Assembly (NCBI GenBank): GCA_947489085.1
Contig: CANLCJ010000027.1
Coordinates: 1-60,547 of the forward strand
DNA length: 60,547 bases
DNA from: an uncultured Flavobacteriaceae bacterium
GTDB lineage: Bacteria > Bacteroidota > Bacteroidia > Flavobacteriales > Flavobacteriaceae
Direction of reading: 5' to 3'
Notes under the pieces: generated by a model
Databases searched by the model: none
Seen by the model: only the letters and a program-made list of their open reading frames with translations
Told to the model about the DNA's origin: nothing
Position numbers and translations under genes: made by a program
In this document: one piece after another, positions 17,783 to 26,403 of the stretch
Layout of the letters: the number at the start of each line of letters is the position of its first letter
Position numbering within the stretch: position 1 is the first letter of the stretch

Positions 17783-19252
17783 TTATTCACTCAATTTTTG
17801 GATCATTTTCTTTGAATGTTTGATAGGTCCTTTTTTAGTATTTGGTGCTAATTCAATAACTTTTTTAAAGTTTTCAATTGCCTTTTCGTTGTTTTTATTA
17901 ATTCTATAATATTCGGCTAACTCGAAAAAACCTCCATAATAATCAGGGAATTGTAGTGTTAGAAACTTACAAAGATTTAAACAATTTGCACTTTCTTTTT
18001 TCCTGGAATAACTGTAAGCTAGCATACTTAAATTCCTTTTATTTATTTCGTATTTACTTTTGTCGACAACCAATTTATCATAGTATTCTTTAATATTTTT
18101 ACTACCATTAGTACTAATCTCCTTGTCTATCATTACATCAATAGGCATGGGTAGTTTATTATCAGAGTATAAGCTAGCTAACGCAAGTGCTCCTTGCTTT
18201 AATTCTCTACCGTTATGCTGCGAATTAGTATAAATAGCAACTGCTATATTTTCTGAAGGAATACGCAATACTGAACTTCTAGAGCCAATTGTATTTCCTG
18301 TATGCCACACATATTTTATTCCGTTTTTAAACGATATAAGCCATCCAAAACCAAAACTATAGCCTTTTTCGTTATTTTTCCAGTTTTCATCCCAATTTGA
18401 AAAAGCATCATTTTTTAAATCTGGTGAGATTAGTGAATTATCAGTTAGACATTTGTCCCAAAAATAGAAATCGTTTATAGAAGAATAAACACCACCATCT
18501 CCTTTTACAGCAGATGTTATATTTTGGTCTTTTGTTTTAAAAACGGAATCTTTGGTTATATATCTGTAACCGTAAGCTCTATCTTTAATTTCTGTATCTT
18601 TTTGATAGATACTACTATTAGCCATACCTGTTTTTTGAAAAATTTCATCATTCATAAATTGTTCAAAAGACTTTTTAGAAATTCTTTCTACAATTAAAGA
18701 TAAAATAGCATATCCTGAATTGCTGTATCTAGATGTTGAATTTGCTGGAAACAATAATTTGTCTTGTTTTTTTAACAGATTAAGCACATCTATATCGTCA
18801 AGTTGTGCTTCCCTCTTTTTATCATATAGTTTAAAGTAGTCTTTTAGACCTGATCTATGAGACAATACATTTTTTATAGTAATGTCTTTACCATAATCTG
18901 GAAATTCGGGAATCACTTCTGTTAATTTTGTTTCATAATCTAGCTTGCCTTTTTGTATTAAAATTAAAATGGCCATTGCTGTATATTGTTTTGTTGCAGA
19001 TCCAAGTCGGTAATTAGTTTTGGAAGAAGCCAAAATCTTATTTTCTAAATCGGCATAGCCAAAACTCTGAGTCTTTTTTATTTTACCATCTTTTATTACT
19101 ATAATGCTTGCACTTGGCTTTTCGCCCATGTAGTCCTTGAAAAGATAGTTTATAAAATCTTGATTATTATCTTTTTGCGCATATAATCTTTCATAGGGAT
19201 TAATAATACAAGTAATAATTATAGAGATTAATGTTAAAAATGAATATTTCAT
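17783..19252 (-). CDS. Serine hydrolase (beta-lactamase/class C penicillin-binding protein family) with TPR tail
   Basis: 489 residues from the ATG at 19252 (a TTG at 19270 is in frame but would precede the signal peptide). Signal sequence SFLTLISIIITCII, then a class C beta-lactamase-like domain: SATK (SxxK nucleophile, LGSATKQYTAM at about 86-96), YSN (SRYSNSGYAI, about 176-185) and HTG (WHTGNTIGS, about 307-315). Residues from about 380 form TPR-like helices (FELAEYYRINKNNEKAIENF). These proteins are secreted esterases, D-peptidases or amidases; no beta-lactam resistance is implied. Its stop codon abuts a repeat end and its upstream DNA is shared with the next gene, so it looks like an inserted module. 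Confidence 0.85.
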   Translation of the reverse strand: MKYSFLTLISIIITCIINPYERLYAQKDNNQDFINYLFKDYMGEKPSASIIVIKDGKIKKTQSFGYADLENKILASSKTNYRLGSATKQYTAMAILILIQKGKLDYETKLTEVIPEFPDYGKDITIKNVLSHRSGLKDYFKLYDKKREAQLDDIDVLNLLKKQDKLLFPANSTSRYSNSGYAILSLIVERISKKSFEQFMNDEIFQKTGMANSSIYQKDTEIKDRAYGYRYITKDSVFKTKDQNITSAVKGDGGVYSSINDFYFWDKCLTDNSLISPDLKNDAFSNWDENWKNNEKGYSFGFGWLISFKNGIKYVWHTGNTIGSRSSVLRIPSENIAVAIYTNSQHNGRELKQGALALASLYSDNKLPMPIDVMIDKEISTNGSKNIKEYYDKLVVDKSKYEINKRNLSMLAYSYSRKKESANCLNLCKFLTLQFPDYYGGFFELAEYYRINKNNEKAIENFKKVIELAPNTKKGPIKHSKKMIQKLSE

Positions 19253-19274
19253 TTTTTTGTGTTGACCCAATGAA

Positions 19275-19357
19275 AGCTGTTTTATTTTAATTTTTTATTG
19301 CTATTAAAATTAACAATAAATATAGGAACTGTTGCTCAATTTAACCATTACAATATC
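19275..19357 (-). repeat. Duplicated upstream region, copy 1
   Basis: About 80 bases upstream of the serine hydrolase match 19993-20066 upstream of the next minus-strand gene: AGCTGTTTTATTTTA, then TTGCTATTAAAATTAACA, AATAAATATAGG and GTTGCTCAATTTAACC in the same order with small indels. The copies lie 23 and 29 bases before the respective ATG codons. Confidence 0.85.
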
Positions 19358-19496
19358 GAATCTACCCCCCATTTTTTTTATAATTTGTTAAGTAACGTAT
19401 TAAAAAATCAGCGCCATTGCAAAAAAACAATGCCCTTTAATTTTACCATCAACTTGCCATGATTTCATATACCTTGTTACCAAACGTTTGCTCTTT

Positions 19497-19964
19497 TTAA
19501 GGCTTTAATATATCGGAAATCAATGTTTTATATTTTTCAACATCCCTAGTATATTTATTTTGCATGGCAAACCATAATATAATTCCTAGTAACAGTGTTG
19601 CCCCTCCAAATATGTACATTGAAGTATTGTTACTTATTCCTGAGATTATCGCAATTAATAAACCTAAGCCTAAAAAGATATGTGTAAATATTATCAATCT
19701 TATTAAAAAATGTTGATTGAAAGAAATTTCTACATTGGTCATGTCTTCTGTATCTGTCTTTATTAATTTACCAGTAATAATGGTCCAATTTTGGAATGCC
19801 CAATACCATACATAAAGAATTCGTTTGCGAATTTTAAATGTTATGGAGTTATTTTCATCATTCTCTGTATCAAAAAGAAATCCATTATCAGAGCCAAGAG
19901 TAATTTCCAATTTCTTACTAATTTCCGTAGGATTATTTTTTACCTTAAAGTTCCATGCTTTCAT
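19497..19964 (-). CDS. Two-helix membrane protein of unknown function
   Basis: 155 residues. The N-terminal 60 residues are soluble and start MKAWNFKVKNNPTEISKKL. They carry FKIRKRILYVWYW, a pattern I recall from small Bacteroidota proteins with no assigned role. Two transmembrane helices follow (about 90-110 LIIFTHIFLGLGLLIAII and 116-135 MYIFGGATLLLGIILWF), then a charged tail. It shares its upstream region with the serine hydrolase gene. I do not recognise a function. Confidence 0.6.
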   Translation of the reverse strand: MKAWNFKVKNNPTEISKKLEITLGSDNGFLFDTENDENNSITFKIRKRILYVWYWAFQNWTIITGKLIKTDTEDMTNVEISFNQHFLIRLIIFTHIFLGLGLLIAIISGISNNTSMYIFGGATLLLGIILWFAMQNKYTRDVEKYKTLISDILKP

Positions 19965-19992
19965 ATTTTAGTTTTAAATGTTTGGTAGTAAT

Positions 19993-20066
19993 AGCTGTTT
20001 TATTTTATTGCTATTAAATTAACAATAAATATAGGGAGAGTTGCTCAATTTAACCATTACAATATC
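19993..20066 (-). repeat. Duplicated upstream region, copy 2
   Basis: Matches 19275-19357 (see that entry), here before the 155-residue membrane protein. It shares AGCTGTTTTATTTTA and GTTGCTCAATTTAACC exactly. Confidence 0.85.
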
Positions 20067-20351
20067 ACTATTTTTCGGAAATCACTTGTACAATAAATAT
20101 ACACCCGTGTATGTAGCATTGGTCAAGGGATTGTTAATACACATTTTACTATGGGATCAATGCGTCTTAAATTCTAATCAAATTTGAATTTGTAAAGAAT
20201 TTCACTCTCTTATTCTTTCAAAAATAGTGCAAGCCCCAATTGAGCAATTGCAACACAACGCGTTTGCCTAAGCGTAATGCTCAATTTAGAGTACTATACT
20301 TTCAGGGTAACTTTATAAGTGTTAATATTCAATTTATTTAGATTTAGCGCT
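20067..20351 (-). other. AT-rich intergenic gap
   Basis: Between the upstream duplication and the end of the 145-residue membrane protein gene. Contains CAATTGAGCAATTG-type local palindromes (about 20237-20250) but no ORF, RNA gene or clear terminator. Confidence 0.35.
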
Positions 20352-20789
20352 CTAACCTACATTAGGTTTATACAAAGTTGGTAATAATTTTATTCCTATT
20401 AGTTTTTGCAAAAAATGAATAAGAATAGAAATGGAAAAACCAACTATCATTAAAAATAGAGTTTCATAAAGGTTTCTTTCCCAAATTAACTTATTAAAAT
20501 GGTAAAAAAAATAAAAAGTAGCGATAAATGTATTTAGAACTACAAAGGCTACCCAATGGTACTTATATTTTTTTAAAACTAAAATAGTTAGAGGTGATAA
20601 TAGCCAAAACAAAAAGCCATAAAAAAAATATGTTGTACTTAAATCTGAAATTACACTTAATTTTGCTAAAAGTTTTGAGTAGGTGTTATACATAACTATT
20701 TCTTCTATCAAAAACTCGAAGGCTTCAAAGGTTAAAAACACAACAATTGCATTGCTGATAATACTTGATATATAAAATCGTAACGTCAT
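20352..20789 (-). CDS. Four-helix membrane protein, translationally coupled to a small peptide gene
   Basis: 145 residues with four predicted transmembrane helices (about 7-27, 50-70, 79-100, 109-130). There are no recognisable motifs. The ATG at 20787-20789 overlaps the stop of a 47-codon reading frame (ATGA junction), which suggests that the two are translated together. The gene sits between an AT-rich gap and an attC-like repeat and so may be part of an accessory module. The small partner plus membrane protein layout recalls toxin/immunity or peptide/exporter pairs, but nothing in the sequence proves that. Confidence 0.55.
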   Translation of the reverse strand: MTLRFYISSIISNAIVVFLTFEAFEFLIEEIVMYNTYSKLLAKLSVISDLSTTYFFYGFLFWLLSPLTILVLKKYKYHWVAFVVLNTFIATFYFFYHFNKLIWERNLYETLFLMIVGFSISILIHFLQKLIGIKLLPTLYKPNVG

Positions 20790-20929
20790 AAATAATAATA
20801 GGAGTTATTGCTATTTTCTAATTCTCTTCTCCCATCAGAAAAGAAGCTATCACACCTTATAGACCCCATATCTTTTCTTCCAGCGCCTCTACCTGCTCCA
20901 ATAGAGCAAAATCCGTCATCTGAAATCAT
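20786..20929 (-). CDS. Small Gly/Ser/Cys-containing peptide gene
   Basis: A 47-residue frame from the ATG at 20929; an in-frame TTG at 20959 would add ten residues (KTN before the Met). The peptide holds GFCSIGAGRGAGRKD and CDSFFSDGRRE: two Cys, two Gly-Arg repeats and a Tyr-rich tail. Its TGA overlaps the ATG of the four-helix membrane protein by two bases. The composition is not what a random AT-rich frame would give (Gly, Arg, Asp rich). Possible peptide precursor, bacteriocin or small regulator; unverified. Confidence 0.4.
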   Translation of the reverse strand: MISDDGFCSIGAGRGAGRKDMGSIRCDSFFSDGRRELENSNNSYYYL

Positions 20930-20980
20930 GTTAGTTTTAATTTCTGTAATAATTTCCAATTGTTTTATTTTTCAAATTAC

Positions 20981-21122
20981 TGCCAACAATTAACTAATAC
21001 GCATTAATACATGTTAGCTACACCATAAATCTAATCGTTTTTTAGTGTTTAAAAAACAACTTATAGCTAAATACACAAATTCCCATGTTTTAATGTAGTG
21101 ATAATCTAACAATTGTTGGGTG
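20981..21122 (+). repeat. attC-like hairpin repeat, family II, copy 1
   Basis: The outer arms CCAACAATT (20983-20991) and AATTGTTGG (21111-21119) are perfectly complementary. After an unpaired stretch, ATTAATACATG (21003-21013) pairs with CATGTTTTAAT (21084-21094) with one mismatch, and TTAGCTA with TAGCTAA inside. The right end GTTGGGT (21115-21121) fits GTTRRRY. ACACCATAAATCTAAT is shared with the copies at 28017 and 33449. At 142 bases it is at the upper size range of integron attC sites. Confidence 0.6.
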
Positions 21123-21365
21123 TAGAATAACCACCAATTACAAAATGGTAAAAGTGTTACCACCTGTAAACCATCCTCTTGAAAACAATACAATCATGTT
21201 GCTCTAAGCGATGGCTTATCAACTTAAAAAGCCCCTAAAATTCACTAAAAAAAGGAGAAAAATAAGCCTACGATACCAAAGCGCTTTTTGGGGGATTAAT
21301 GCCTTTTGTAACGGTTACCGCTATTGTAGACCGTTTTTTAATTATGTTTTCAATAATTGGGTGAC
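21123..21365 (+). other. Spacer with a partial family I repeat
   Basis: Between the attC-like hairpin and the TauE gene. At about 21291-21325 the sequence TTAATGCCTTTTGTAACGG matches the ends of the repeats at 17742 and 25130. No gene or terminator was seen in the rest. Confidence 0.4.
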
Positions 21366-22202
21366 TTAAATTACAAGAACACCAGAATTCAACACTAATT
21401 TAACTCCAACAATTAACAACAATACCGCAAATGCTTTTTTCAATGTTGTGGCAGGTAACTTGTGTGCTAATTTTGCTCCAATTCCTGCAGTAAAAAAGCT
21501 GGCTAAACTTACACATAGAAATGCATAAACGTGTACAAAACCCAACACACCATTAGGTAGTGTTTCTTTTATATTGGGGTCGATAAATTGTCCAAATACA
21601 AAAAAACCAACAGCACCAGCACTGGCAATAGGCAAACCACAAGCGGCTGATGTTCCCACAGCATTTTTAATTTTTAAACCACAATAACTCAATATCGGTA
21701 CGGTTAATGTACCTCCTCCAATACCAAAAATAGCAGAAACAATACCAATACAACCTCCTAAACCTGTTTGTACGGCAGGAGATGGCAGCTTGCTCAAATC
21801 GTTTTCTTCTAAAGCTTTATTTTTCATAAACAGTATTTTTAAACCTACTAAAAAGGCTCCTATGCCAATTAATGCTTGAAGTGAATTACCTTGAATAACA
21901 GATGCAATACCTGCACCTATTAATGAACCCGCAACTAAACCCGGTGCCATGCGCTTCCACAAATTCCAGTTTACTGCACCACGACTATTATGCGCTCTAA
22001 GAGAACTAATAGAGGTAACAATAATAGTTGCCAAAGATGTTCCAATACCAATATGAGTAAGCGTAGCTTCGGGTATACCTTGTGCTTTAAATATGTAAAT
22101 TAATGCAGGTACAATTATCATACCGCCACCTATACCAAACAAGCCTGCAAGTATGCCTGCAAAAGCACCAGCAATAAGATAATAGATAATAAATACATCC
22201 AT
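21366..22202 (-). CDS. TauE/SafE family membrane transporter (putative sulfite/sulfonate exporter)
   Basis: 278 residues, eight predicted helices in two halves, each with a Gly-rich GIGGG motif (GLFGIGGGMIIVP at about 21-33 and AIFGIGGGTLTVP at about 157-169), the signature of TauE/SafE/TSUP. Members export or import sulfite, sulfonates or related anions. It is on the same strand as and 101 bases downstream of mesD, so it may move a sulfur compound linked to methionine metabolism. The substrate is inferred from context only. Confidence 0.85.
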   Translation of the reverse strand: MDVFIIYYLIAGAFAGILAGLFGIGGGMIIVPALIYIFKAQGIPEATLTHIGIGTSLATIIVTSISSLRAHNSRGAVNWNLWKRMAPGLVAGSLIGAGIASVIQGNSLQALIGIGAFLVGLKILFMKNKALEENDLSKLPSPAVQTGLGGCIGIVSAIFGIGGGTLTVPILSYCGLKIKNAVGTSAACGLPIASAGAVGFFVFGQFIDPNIKETLPNGVLGFVHVYAFLCVSLASFFTAGIGAKLAHKLPATTLKKAFAVLLLIVGVKLVLNSGVLVI

Positions 22203-22303
22203 AAGTATTTTGTTTATTAGATTAATAGGTCTCCATTTGGTACGATAAGCAGATTACGCTTATTCTAGACTCTGAAAACTATTTTTGAGTTAATAAATTA
22301 GAA

Positions 22304-23332
22304 CTAAAGCCCTAGTTCTTTGCGTAAAATTTCAGTTCCAGCACTTAAAGCACTTAACTTGCTATTTGCTATATTTCGAGACAGCGGAGCCATGCCACAG
22401 TTTGTACTGGGATAAAGGTTCTCTACATCTACAAATTTAAGAACTTTACGTAAAGTGTTCGCTACTTCTTCGGGCGTTTCAATCCTGCTAGTTGCCACAT
22501 CAATAGCGCCTACCATTATTTTTTTACCACGTATAAGTTCAATTAAATCAAGAGGTACGCATGAGTTATGGCACTCTAACGAGACCACATCAATATTAGA
22601 TTTTTGAATTTTAGGAAAAATTGCTTCATATTGTCGCCACTCAGCACCCAATGTTTTTTTCCAATCATTATTTGCTTTTATTCCATAGCCGTAACAAATA
22701 TGTAGTGCTGTTTCGCAGTTTAAACCTTCTATAGCTCTTTCTAATGCTGCCATTCCCCAATCGTTTACATCATCAAAGAACACATTAAATGCGGGTTCAT
22801 CAAACTGGATAATATCTACCCCAGCATCTTGAAGCTCTCTGGCTTCTTCGTTAAGCACTTTCGCAAATTCCCACGCCAATTTTTCTCGGCTTTTATAATG
22901 GTTATCGTATAAGGTATCTACCATTGTCATTGGTCCTGGCAATGCCCATTTTATAGGCTTATCAGTCTGTTTTCGTAAAAATTTAGCATCATTAACAAAA
23001 ACAGCCTTTTTACGCGCAACGGCATTTACAACAACGGGAACACTGGCATCATAGCGATTGCGAATTTTTACAGTTTTACGATTTTCGAAATCTACTCCAC
23101 TTAAATGCTCTATAAAGGTAGTTACAAAATGTTGACGCGTTTGCTCACCATCACTAATAATATCAATTCCTGCCAATTGTTGTTCTTGCAAAGAAACACG
23201 CAAAGCATCTTGTTTTCCTTCAATTAATTTATCGCCTTTTAATTGCCAAGGAGACCATAGCTTTTCTGGTGTTGCCAACCAAGCAGGCTTGGGCAAACTT
23301 CCAACAGTCGATGTTGGTAATATTTTTTTCAT
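22304..23332 (-). CDS. mesD: Core methionine synthase MesD-like (folate-independent MetE-family enzyme)
   Basis: 342 residues, about half of MetE: only the C-terminal catalytic barrel. The zinc ligands are visible: HICYGYG (His and Cys, about 231-237), SLECHNS (Glu, about 273-279) and STNCGMAP (Cys, about 313-320). Short MetE homologues paired with a DUF1852 protein have been described as MesD/MesX, which make methionine without a folate donor in an oxygen-dependent way. The upstream neighbour here is exactly such a DUF1852 protein, 28 bases away. MetE-type activity with a different methyl donor is the expected role. Expression is probably controlled by the divergent Lrp-type gene. Confidence 0.85.
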   Translation of the reverse strand: MKKILPTSTVGSLPKPAWLATPEKLWSPWQLKGDKLIEGKQDALRVSLQEQQLAGIDIISDGEQTRQHFVTTFIEHLSGVDFENRKTVKIRNRYDASVPVVVNAVARKKAVFVNDAKFLRKQTDKPIKWALPGPMTMVDTLYDNHYKSREKLAWEFAKVLNEEARELQDAGVDIIQFDEPAFNVFFDDVNDWGMAALERAIEGLNCETALHICYGYGIKANNDWKKTLGAEWRQYEAIFPKIQKSNIDVVSLECHNSCVPLDLIELIRGKKIMVGAIDVATSRIETPEEVANTLRKVLKFVDVENLYPSTNCGMAPLSRNIANSKLSALSAGTEILRKELGL

Positions 23333-23360
23333 AATAAATGGTAATAATATATGGTGTTAA

Positions 23361-24407
23361 TTAAATGGAGAAGTTAGCAGACCACTGCTCTAGAATGTTT
23401 TTATAGGGCTTTATAAAATGCGCTTCGGCAAATTTACCTTGCGCAATTCCTAAACTAGTACGTTCTTCTCTATCGTATACAATTTTAGTTAAAGAATGGT
23501 CTTGATTCTCCAAACTAGGCTTATAGGATAGCCCTGCTACAGCATTAGCGTTATAAATTTCTGGTCTGTAAATTTTTTGAAAGGTTTCCATAGTACTAAT
23601 AGTACTAATCAATTCAAGGTTTGTATAATCTGCCAATAAGTCGCCAAAAAAATAAAACGCTAAAGGAGCAACACTGTTAGGTGGTATAAAATAGCGAACC
23701 TGTAATCCCATTTTATCGAAATATGCTTCTGTTAAAGAAGATTTGTTGCTTTGGTACTCAAAACCTAATATAGGATGATGGTTTCCTGTACGATGGTATG
23801 TTTTGTTACTTGATACACTTAAACATATAACAGGTAATTTTGTAAAGTTTTTTTTGTAGGTTTTTGAATTTACAAAGCACTTAAATATATTACCGTGTAA
23901 TTCACCAAAATCATCAGGAATACTATAGCTGTCTTTGTCTTTATTATGTTCTGAAAGTAAAACACTAAAATCATAATCGCGTAGGTAGGAAGAAAAATTA
24001 TTCCCAACAATACCTGCTATGCGTTTGCCTGTTTTATGGTCGTTAATATGTGTTTTTAAAACCTCTATTGATGGGAATGTTGAACTGCTACCAGCAATAT
24101 CGATATCAACAGAAATAATTTCTAGTTCTACTGAATATCTATCGCAATTAGGATTATCCCATTTTGCCAAACTATTAAAACGATTATTAATCATTTGTAT
24201 AGTGTTTCGCAAGTTTTCTTGACGATTTTCTCCTCTTGCCAAATTAGCAAAGTTGGTCGTTGTACGCGTACTATTAGAGGGTATATAGTTTTCGTTAAAA
24301 TAATTACGTTTTATTACAAATCCAATATCATTATTAACGGTCTTCAAAACGCGTTCTATGCCTGTGTTTTTGTTTGCTTTTAAATTTTTCAATGCGACCG
24401 ATTTCAT
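23361..24407 (-). CDS. mesX: DUF1852 protein, MesX-like accessory oxygenase of methionine synthase
   Basis: 348 residues. The segments NYIPSNSTRTTTNFANLARG (about 39-58), NLRNTIQMINNRFN and DRYSVELEIISVD are characteristic of DUF1852 as I know it. In described systems MesX is required with MesD and oxygen for methionine formation, possibly as an oxygenase. It is the first gene of a mesX-mesD-tauE run and is divergent from an Lrp/AsnC regulator, 136 bases between the starts. The mechanism is not visible in the sequence. Confidence 0.85.
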   Translation of the reverse strand: MKSVALKNLKANKNTGIERVLKTVNNDIGFVIKRNYFNENYIPSNSTRTTTNFANLARGENRQENLRNTIQMINNRFNSLAKWDNPNCDRYSVELEIISVDIDIAGSSSTFPSIEVLKTHINDHKTGKRIAGIVGNNFSSYLRDYDFSVLLSEHNKDKDSYSIPDDFGELHGNIFKCFVNSKTYKKNFTKLPVICLSVSSNKTYHRTGNHHPILGFEYQSNKSSLTEAYFDKMGLQVRYFIPPNSVAPLAFYFFGDLLADYTNLELISTISTMETFQKIYRPEIYNANAVAGLSYKPSLENQDHSLTKIVYDREERTSLGIAQGKFAEAHFIKPYKNILEQWSANFSI

Positions 24408-24505
24408 CTAATAGATAGTTTTAGTTTTTATACCTTACAAATGTTATAATTAAAGATGAATTATTTTAATTAAGGCTCTAAATCAGAAAATATATCTTTT
24501 TAATG

Positions 24506-24513
24506 TATTTTTG
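24506..24513 (+). promoter_or_regulatory. -7 promoter element (TATTTTTG) for the Lrp gene
   Basis: TATTTTTG fits TAnnTTTG, 30 bases before the Lrp ATG, within the divergent mesX/lrp spacer. Confidence 0.4.
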
Positions 24514-24543
24514 AAGATAATTACGCTTTTAATACATGTATAA

Positions 24544-25029
24544 ATGAAGAAATCAGATAATTATTCTTTAGAAAACTTAGATGGGGTTGATTTAAAGTTG
24601 CTAAGAATACTTCAAAACAATGCTAAATTGACTACTAAAGAAATAGCAACTCGAGTAAATTTATCTCCTACGCCTGTTTACGAAAGAATTAAACGGCTTG
24701 AAAAAGAAGGACTGATAGAAAAATATACAGCGATTGTAAATGCCGAAAAAGTTGGCAAGCAGTTAACTGTGTTTTGTAATATTACATTAAAAGAACACAC
24801 AAAAGAAATCGGCAACAAATTTGTAAAGGATATCGTTTCGCTTAAAGAAGTGGTGGAATGTTATAATATTTCAGGGGACTACGACTTCTTATTAAAAATT
24901 ATGGTTAAAGATATGAAGCACTACCAATCTTTTGTGATTAATGAGTTGGGGTCTGTAAAAAACATTGGAAGTGCTCATAGCACTTTTGTTATTGGAGTTA
25001 TTAAACATAGTTATACTGTACCGATATAG
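24544..25029 (+). CDS. Lrp/AsnC family transcriptional regulator
   Basis: 161 residues. N-terminal winged helix (about 14-70; LDGVDLKLLRILQNNA, ATRVNLSPTPVYERIKRLEKEGLI) and C-terminal RAM ligand domain (about 80-155; ISGDYDFLLKIMVKD). These regulators sense amino acids and form octamers. It is divergent from mesX-mesD-tauE, so methionine is a plausible ligand and the mes genes the plausible target. A family I repeat follows the stop. Confidence 0.92.
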   Translation: MKKSDNYSLENLDGVDLKLLRILQNNAKLTTKEIATRVNLSPTPVYERIKRLEKEGLIEKYTAIVNAEKVGKQLTVFCNITLKEHTKEIGNKFVKDIVSLKEVVECYNISGDYDFLLKIMVKDMKHYQSFVINELGSVKNIGSAHSTFVIGVIKHSYTVPI

Positions 25030-25048
25030 ATTTACGAACACCGAATTT

Positions 25049-25161
25049 AAGCCTCCCAAGCTGTAGTTTTAAATAAACCTGTAAAACTTAAAGCACTCTC
25101 AAAGTTTTTTTTAAGCCTTTTTCGAAGTTTAACACCTTTTGTAACGGTTGCTATTGTTGCC
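25049..25161 (+). repeat. Intergenic repeat, family I, copy 2
   Basis: Partner of 17669-17781: AAGCCTCCCAAGCTGTAG at the start, TTTAACACCTTTTGTAAC and ATTGTTGCC at the end. Lies between the Lrp gene and the sigma/anti-sigma pair. The spacer to 25306 holds nothing else firm. Confidence 0.6.
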
Positions 25162-25306
25162 ATGAGTACTTTTTCTTCCTATTTCTACTTTTCTTTTGTT
25201 CGATGGCTTCTCTTCTTGTCTTTAAAGTTGAAAAACTCAAAATTTTTGATAATTGTTCTAAAAAGTTTGATGAAACTCTTGAAAGCTTATATCTGGATAT
25301 CATTTG

Positions 25307-25903
25307 TTATTGTTCTAATTTCTTTATTAATTGACTCACGCTATTTATCCTTGGCATTATTTCTTTTTTAATCCTTTTTTTATTTAATAAAGCCCCATAA
25401 ACCCCTATTCCTATTGTGGCTATATTTATAAGGATTAATAGGGTTATAAAGTTTTCTGGAATCTTTTCCCAAATGCTAATATTGAATAATAACAGTATTG
25501 GGTAAACTGGCAGTATCCCCCAATAGAAATATGTTTTAAGAAATTTCTTTTGGGCTTGAAGATAACCTTTGGTTTTTTTGAGATAATTTAGATAGTTTTC
25601 CTCCAAATCACTTGGTTTAAATTTCTTAATGCTTAGGTATTTAATTATTAAATAAATTGCAGAAATCATTATTAATCCTATTGCTACTTTTGTTAAAACA
25701 AAAGGAATCTTAAATAATAAAATAAGAGCCATCAAGACTCCAAAAACAGCTAAAACTGTTTCCGAAAGTTCGATATAGTTCCACCATTTGTTTAAACGCC
25801 TTAAACTCGATTGCAATTCTATGATTAGCTTCGATTTCTCAAATTTTACACGCTCTTGCTTACTGGACGATTGCCAGATTTTAATTAATTCATCTTCTAT
25901 CAT
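25307..25903 (-). CDS. Four-helix membrane protein, likely anti-sigma partner
   Basis: 198 residues from the ATG at 25903, which overlaps the sigma factor stop (ATGA). A soluble N-terminus (MIEDELIKIWQSSSKQERVKFEK) resembles small anti-sigma domains. It is followed by two helix pairs (about 47-66 and 70-86; 122-140 and 148-166). Position directly after an ECF sigma gene, and the cytoplasmic N-terminus with membrane helices, are the usual arrangement for an anti-sigma factor. There is no zinc-finger or RsiW signature, so the assignment is from context. Confidence 0.6.
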   Translation of the reverse strand: MIEDELIKIWQSSSKQERVKFEKSKLIIELQSSLRRLNKWWNYIELSETVLAVFGVLMALILLFKIPFVLTKVAIGLIMISAIYLIIKYLSIKKFKPSDLEENYLNYLKKTKGYLQAQKKFLKTYFYWGILPVYPILLLFNISIWEKIPENFITLLILINIATIGIGVYGALLNKKRIKKEIMPRINSVSQLIKKLEQ

Positions 25904-26403
25904 AATAATCCATTTATACAATTAAATAATTTTGATTTAATCCGCTTAATTTTTACGGCCACGTGGTTTTCAGACAATCCAAGTACGTCTGAAATATCAC
26001 AATATGCTATGCCCTCTAAGTACAGAGCAACTATTGCTTTATCTCCTTCATTCAATTTTTTAACACACTGTCTTAACAGTATTAGTTTCTCATTTTCCTT
26101 CTCATCAGATGCTTTAGAATCTAAATTATAAATGGTCATACTATCCAATCTTATAAATCGGTGTTGGTTCTTGGTGTATTTAGATTGAAAACGCATACAT
26201 ACGTTTAATGCTATCCTAAACATCCAAGTACCAATAGATGAGTTGCCTTTGAATGAATTCATAGACTTCCAGATTTGAACTAAAACTTCCTGAAATAAGT
26301 CTTTAGCATCTTCATTACGCTCTGAATACATAGAACAGATTCGATAAAGCTTATCTTGATTTTCTTTTAATGCAGAAAGAAATATTGTGTTCTGTTTTTC
26401 CAT
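25900..26403 (-). CDS. ECF-type RNA polymerase sigma factor
   Basis: 167 residues. Region 2 (about 15-75, NEDAKDLFQEVLVQIWK and GTWMFRIALNVCM) and region 4 (about 110-160, LNEGDKAIVALYLEGIAYCDISDVLG, the helix-turn-helix). Region 1.1 and region 3 are absent, as in ECF factors. It directs RNA polymerase to a small regulon, probably on release from the overlapping membrane protein. The upstream 370-base spacer is shared with the divergent GHKL ATPase gene and contains the 180-bp repeat. Confidence 0.9.
   Translation of the reverse strand: MEKQNTIFLSALKENQDKLYRICSMYSERNEDAKDLFQEVLVQIWKSMNSFKGNSSIGTWMFRIALNVCMRFQSKYTKNQHRFIRLDSMTIYNLDSKASDEKENEKLILLRQCVKKLNEGDKAIVALYLEGIAYCDISDVLGLSENHVAVKIKRIKSKLFNCINGLL

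Noticed and set aside
20981-21122. Canonical integron attC site
   Set aside because: The right end fits but the left end TGCCAAC does not match RYYYAAC, and no integrase is present, so only 'attC-like' is claimed.
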